From Lineus longissimus (taxonomy: Eukaryota; Nemertea; Pilidiophora; Heteronemertea; Lineidae): 64,000 nt of DNA. This document shows, one piece after another, positions 28,501 through 34,500 of this stretch; within the stretch, counting starts at the first letter, position 1, and each line of letters opens with the position of its first letter. Location: the NCBI RefSeq assembly GCF_910592395.1, contig NC_088311.1:11970501-12034500 (forward strand). The letters are read 5' to 3'. The notes beneath the pieces are model-generated. The model was given only the letters and a program-made list of their open reading frames with translations. It had not been told where the DNA came from and did not search any database. The translations under genes and the position numbers were made by a program.

Positions 28501-31500
28501 AGGCGGGTGATAATGCCATCGCTTACCTCAAACAGTTGTCTCCATTCAGAATGAGGTGGGTGATAATGCCATCGCTTACCTCAAACAGTTGTCTCCATTC
28601 AGAATGAGGCGGGTGATAATCCCATCGCTTCCCTCAAACAGTTGTCTCCATTCAGAATGAGGCGGGTCATAATGCCATCGCTTACCTCAAAAAGTTGTCT
28701 TCATTCAGAATTAGGCGGGTGATAATCCCATCGCTTCCCTCAAACAGTTGTCTCCATTCAGAATGAGGCGGGTGATAATCCCATCGCTTACCTCAAACAG
28801 TTGTCTCCATTCAGAATGAGGCGGGTGATAATCCCATCGCTTCCCTCAAACAGTTGTCTCCATTCAGAATGAGGCGGGTGATAATGCCATCGCTTACCTC
28901 AAACAGTTGTCTCCATTCAGAATGAGGTGGGTGATAATGCCATCGCTTACCTCAAACAGTTGTCTCCATTCAGAATGAGGCGGGTGATAATCCCATCGCT
29001 TACCTCAAACACTTGTCTCCATTCAGAATGAGGCGGGTGATAATGCCATCGCTTACCTCAAAAAGTTGTCTTCATTCAGAATGAGGCGGGTGATAATCCC
29101 ATCGCTTCCCTCAAACAGTTGTCTCCATTCAGAATGAGGCGGGTGATAATGCCATCGCTTACCTCAAACAGTTGTCTCCATTCAGAATGAGGCGGGTGAT
29201 AATCCCATCGCTTCCCTCAAACAGTTGTCTCCATTCAGAATGAGGTGGGTGATAATGCCATCGCTTACCTCAAACAGTTGTCTCCATTCAGAATGAGGCG
29301 GGTGATAATCCCATCGCTTCCCTCAAACAGTTGTCTCCATTCAGAATGAGGTGGGTGATAATGCCATCGCTTACCTCAAACAGTTGTCTCCATTCAGAAT
29401 GAGGCGGGTGATAATCCCATCGCTTCCCTCAAACAGTTGTCTCCATTCAGAACGAGGCGGGTGATAATGCCATCGCTTACCTCAAAAAGTTGTCTTCATT
29501 CAGAATGAGGCGGGTGATAATCCCATCGCTTCCCTCAAAAAGTTGTCTTCATTCGGAATGAGGCGGGTGATAATGCCATCGCTTACCTCAAACAGTTGTC
29601 TCCATTCAGAATGAGGTGGGTGATAATGCCATCGCTTACCTCAAACAGTTGTCTCCATTCAGAATGAGGCGGGTGATAATCCCATCGCTTCCCTCAAACA
29701 GTTGTCTCCATTCAGAATGAGGCGGGTGATAATGCCATTGCTTACCTCAAAAAGTTGTCTTCATTCAGAATGAGGCGGGTGATAATCCCATCGCTTCCCT
29801 CAAACAGTTGTCTCCATTCAGAATGAGGCGGGTGATAATGCCATCGCTTACCTCAAACAGTTGTCTCCATTCAGAATGAGGTGGGTGATAATGCCATCGC
29901 TTACCTCAAACAGTTGTCTCCATTCAGAATGAGGCGGGTGATAATCCCATCGCTTCCCTCAAACAGTTGTCTCCATTCAGAATGAGGCGGGTGATAATGC
30001 CATCGCTTACCTCAAAAAGTTGTCTTCATTCAGAATGAGGCGGGTGATAATGCCATCGCTTACCTCAAACAGTTGTCTCCATTAAGAATGAGGTGGGTGA
30101 TAATGCCATCGCTTACCTCAAACAGTTGTCTCCATTCAGAATGAGGCGGGTGATAATGCCATCGCTTACCTCAAACACTTGTCTCCATTTCGAATGAGGC
30201 GGGTGATAATGCCATCGCTTACCTCAAACAGTAGTCACTCCATTAAGAATGAGGCAGGTGATAATCCCAGCGCTTACCTTCAACAGTTGTCTCTCCACTC
30301 AGAATGAACTGGGTGATATTTAGATGATTCCTATAATTGATTAACATCATTGTTTTCCCTCAGATGAAGCACATCATCTACCTGATGGATTCCCGTGGGC
30401 ACCAGCTGAAACCGCTATTGGAAGTAGAAGAAGAGGGATATAAGATACAATTTGTGTGTATCAGTGGCGGGACATTAGAACAGTTGACCTATGAAGGAGG
30501 CCTTAGAGTATTTCGGTTGAGGAAGGCAGAACCGGCAGCCCAAATACACGTTGTTCTTGCTGCAGGGATCTGCAATTTGACAGTTTTGGAAAGCCGACTG
30601 ATTGGGGCAGAGGCCACATATCCTGGGCATAGGTGCTCAGCATTCCTCGAGGCCTTAAACCGCCTCTGCATCTACTTCACAAAAAAGAAATGCTCCCTCC
30701 AGATCGCTACGATCTCAGCTGTAGATCTTAATAAGTACAATGCTCACAGGATGAGCATTGGAAAGCTAGGTAGAGGCTTATATAGCGAGCACAAGATGCG
30801 CTTCCAGGGCGAACTCCTGCAGATAGACCTGAGGAGGATAAATCACAACATCATAATGATAAACGATAATGAGGAACAGCTTACCCCAAAATTACATAGA
30901 TCAACCATCAAGGTTTCGATTAAGAGAGACAAACACCGTGTCAAGAAATTTGATTCAAAGAATTTGGTGGATGGCTGCCATCCCAATGCAAGACTTGCCC
31001 AAATCTGGGCCAACCACTTCAAGACCTTGCAAGAAGGAATCATGTGGAGGGAAGAGGACACAGGACCTTATTAGGAAGGTAAATATATATACTATATTTT
31101 ATGACACTTCCAGCCTCATTTATGTTTTATACCAATGTTGAAAACAGTTAATCTACCATTAATACCACACGCAGGTCCATTACTCACAACTTGATTGACC
31201 TTTCATTTCAGATGATGCACGACCCCCTCACTCATTGTTCATGAATTTATTTATGATGGCTAGACCGTTGCTGTATATAATTAATTAGGTATGTACATGT
31301 CGCAAATTTTAACATGATCAGAATGTTCATTTTCACACGATCCTTGACATTGGACTGGAGATGTTTCATGACAATTTTTACATAAGACTTGCCATCCCCG
31401 CACACTCATCATTCCATCATGAATGTAATTTTTTCTTTTCTTCAGTTGTTGCTGTTAATGTTACCCGTCTTCCTTTTTCCTATTTGATGCGACAGTTACG

Positions 31501-34500
31501 TACTAGACAAGAGATGTATCATGTATATAGAGGTATGTCGAACTTAAAATACATTGATTTGAAAATACACTAACTGAATGAAACACCAGCTCACTTAGTC
31601 ACTATTACACTAACACTTACTCATAATGACAGCCTTTCGTCTACCATTTGACGCCACACGTCTACACTGGACAAGACAATTTCAATGTATGTTGTAGTTT
31701 AAAACTTCCTTATTTGAAAATAAATCATCTACACTGTCTGAAACACATATTGTCCTTTTTCAGTTGTTGCCCGCTGCCCTTCTGCCATCTTTATGTGTCC
31801 TGCTGTAATCAATAATTCTTCTGCAAAAGATGGTGTCATATATATTAGTGTATATATTTATAGGTATGTACAAGGTAGCCTACTCCTGGGTAACTGAAAT
31901 TCTTTTACCGTTCAACATCATTGATCGATTACCATAGTTAATATCCACTGAAAACTCGTAACCGTTTTTACTCATTTCAGTATTTGCCAAACGGCCGTCT
32001 CGTCCTTCACTACAGTATTAAACTCTTGAGTACAAGGGACTCAGAACTTCTATATGCCAAGCAAACGCTAATCTTGAGAAAACCCATTCATGTTCTTATT
32101 TGAAAATAAACTCACTGAAAAAGTCTACAGTAATTTTTCTTCTTCAGTTGTGGCTAACTATTATTTTTTTCTTCAGTTGTGGCTAATCCCGTCCTCCTTT
32201 TCCTCCTATTTGATGTATCCGACGGTTACGTACTAGACAAGAGATGTATCATGTATATAGAGGTATGTCGAACTTAAAATACATTAACTGAATGAAACAC
32301 CAGCTCACTTAGTCACTATTACACTAACACTTATTCATAATGACAGCCTTTCGTCTACCATTTGACGCCACACGTCTACACTGGACAAGACAATTTCAAT
32401 GTATGTTGTAGTTTCAAACTTCCTTATCTGAAAATAAATCATCTACACTGTCTGAAACACATATTGTCCTTTTTCAGTTGTTGCCCGCTGCCCTTCTGCC
32501 ATCTTTATGTGTCCTGCTGTAATCAATAATTCTTCTGCAAAAGATGGTGTCATATATATTAGTGTATATATTTATAGGTATGTACAAGGTAGCCTAATCC
32601 TGGGTAACTGAAATTCTTTTACTGTTCAACATCATTGACCGATTACCATAATTCTTCGTTCTTCTTCAGTTGTGGCTAACTATTATTTTTTTCTTCAGTT
32701 GTGGCTAATCCCGTCCTCCTTTTCTACCTTTTGATGTATACGAGAGTTACGTACTAGACAAGAGATGTATAGAGGTATGCCGAACTTAAAAAACATTGAC
32801 TTGAAAATACATTCTTAGCTGTCATTAACAAGTGTTGCCCGCTGTCCTGCACATCTTTATTTGCCCTGCTGTTCTGCTTTTAATACACGATTCGGATTAA
32901 TTATTCTGCAAAAGATGGTGTCATGTATATTTATATAGTAAAACATGTTATCTGCATTTCTATCAATCATCATCATAGGCCCCTATCAGTCTGCACCAGT
33001 GACCACGTTCCGAATCCATGCGTTCAGAAAAATTCACAAGCTTCAGGATTGCATGCATTGCATGGTCGCCAATGACGCGCGGACGCCATTCATCAAGTTT
33101 CTCAGGAAATTTATTCCCAATGCCGCACTGAAATGCAACACCCACATGGCTTGGCATTGCCTGGTGACATATTTCACATTTCTAAGTATCTTTCCCTACT
33201 ATAAAAGTTATTATTTCTTCTAAAATTCGATGATTTTGCCAACAATCACAACCGCGGCGGCTTGTCATGCATCATGTGTTAAAAATAAATTGACCTTGAC
33301 CTCGGAACTGAATTTCGCCGTCAAATTTCATTGGTTAAATTTTGAATCCGTCACATGTTTTGTAGTAAGAACAGGTATAGGTCTCGTTAGGGAGTTTTTC
33401 CCAAATGTACGCGATGATGACGTGCCCCATTAACAGGACGTAACATCTATTTTAAAATGCGTTTCGAAAGTGAATGCATGAGGACAACCCATTTGTGTCG
33501 TATATCACTGGAAACGCCCGATTCCCGTGAATAAGGTCAATCACAATGTATTACATTACCAAAACAAAAATGTGTCGGAAGGAACTATATGGATGGTCCC
33601 ATCGCACCCCCCCCCCCCTCCAGCAGTATGACACAGAAGGGCTAGTTGACTGTCCACCGGGGGGGTTTGGGGGGAGCTTCCCCCCAACGCACTGGTAAAA
33701 ACCTATGTCGACGGAGGGGGGTTTGGGGGGTGTCCCCCCATTGTAACAGCTGTAGTTGTTAGAGCTTGCACTTAACATATGCTCGTAGGGGGGTTCGGGG
33801 GAGCTCCCCCGACCTAAAGGGGGGCTCACTAAGTCCTTGACTTTACATATTAGCCAAAGCTCTTACATACCATGTTGCATAATCCAAAACTATTTATGTT
33901 GTGATACTCAAGAGTCACCTCTTTCTTATCCATGCTTGGGTTGGCTGAATAATTCCATGGTTGCCGGAAGATGAAGCAAAAATATTGCCAGGGGCTACAT
34001 ATACCCCCATTTTACCTTACAAGCAAGCAAAATGTTAATCCAAACTTGCGCACTTGAACCACACTGACGGGATAGCAGATTAGAATAAATCACTAAAGTT
34101 CCTTTGGTTTCTTCGCATTTGAGTCCCTCCTCGTCTGGCAAATGTCACATTTTAATACTAGTCCTTCATATCAGTGTTCATACCTGGCCAACATACTGAC
34201 TGGCGCGGACGCTGCCTGCACTTCCCCATCCCGAGATGTTTCGGTTCACAGCGCCTCTCCAACCTGGGACTACTTGATTAGCAATTCAAAAGGCTGCACC
34301 GTAGCCCCTGGTTACACCCATACGTCACATGCCGCGTCACCGCCAGAATCAGGGGGTGACGTAGTACGTCTGACCTCTGACCCGTCCAGTTGGCCGTTTA
34401 CGTGTCACTACTGTTTCTACACGACAGAAACATTTTGTGACCCACCAAATAAGTTTAAATTGAGAACACGTCTTATGGGAGACATACATCAAGATACATG

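Noticed and set aside
27277-30317. CRISPR-like array
   Set aside because: The repeat is contiguous with no unique spacers, and the genome is eukaryotic. It is a satellite.
32963-33157. Minus-strand 64-residue open frame as a host exon
   Set aside because: No recognised domain, no convincing splice pairing with the CAP gene exons, and the CAP exon phases do not need it.
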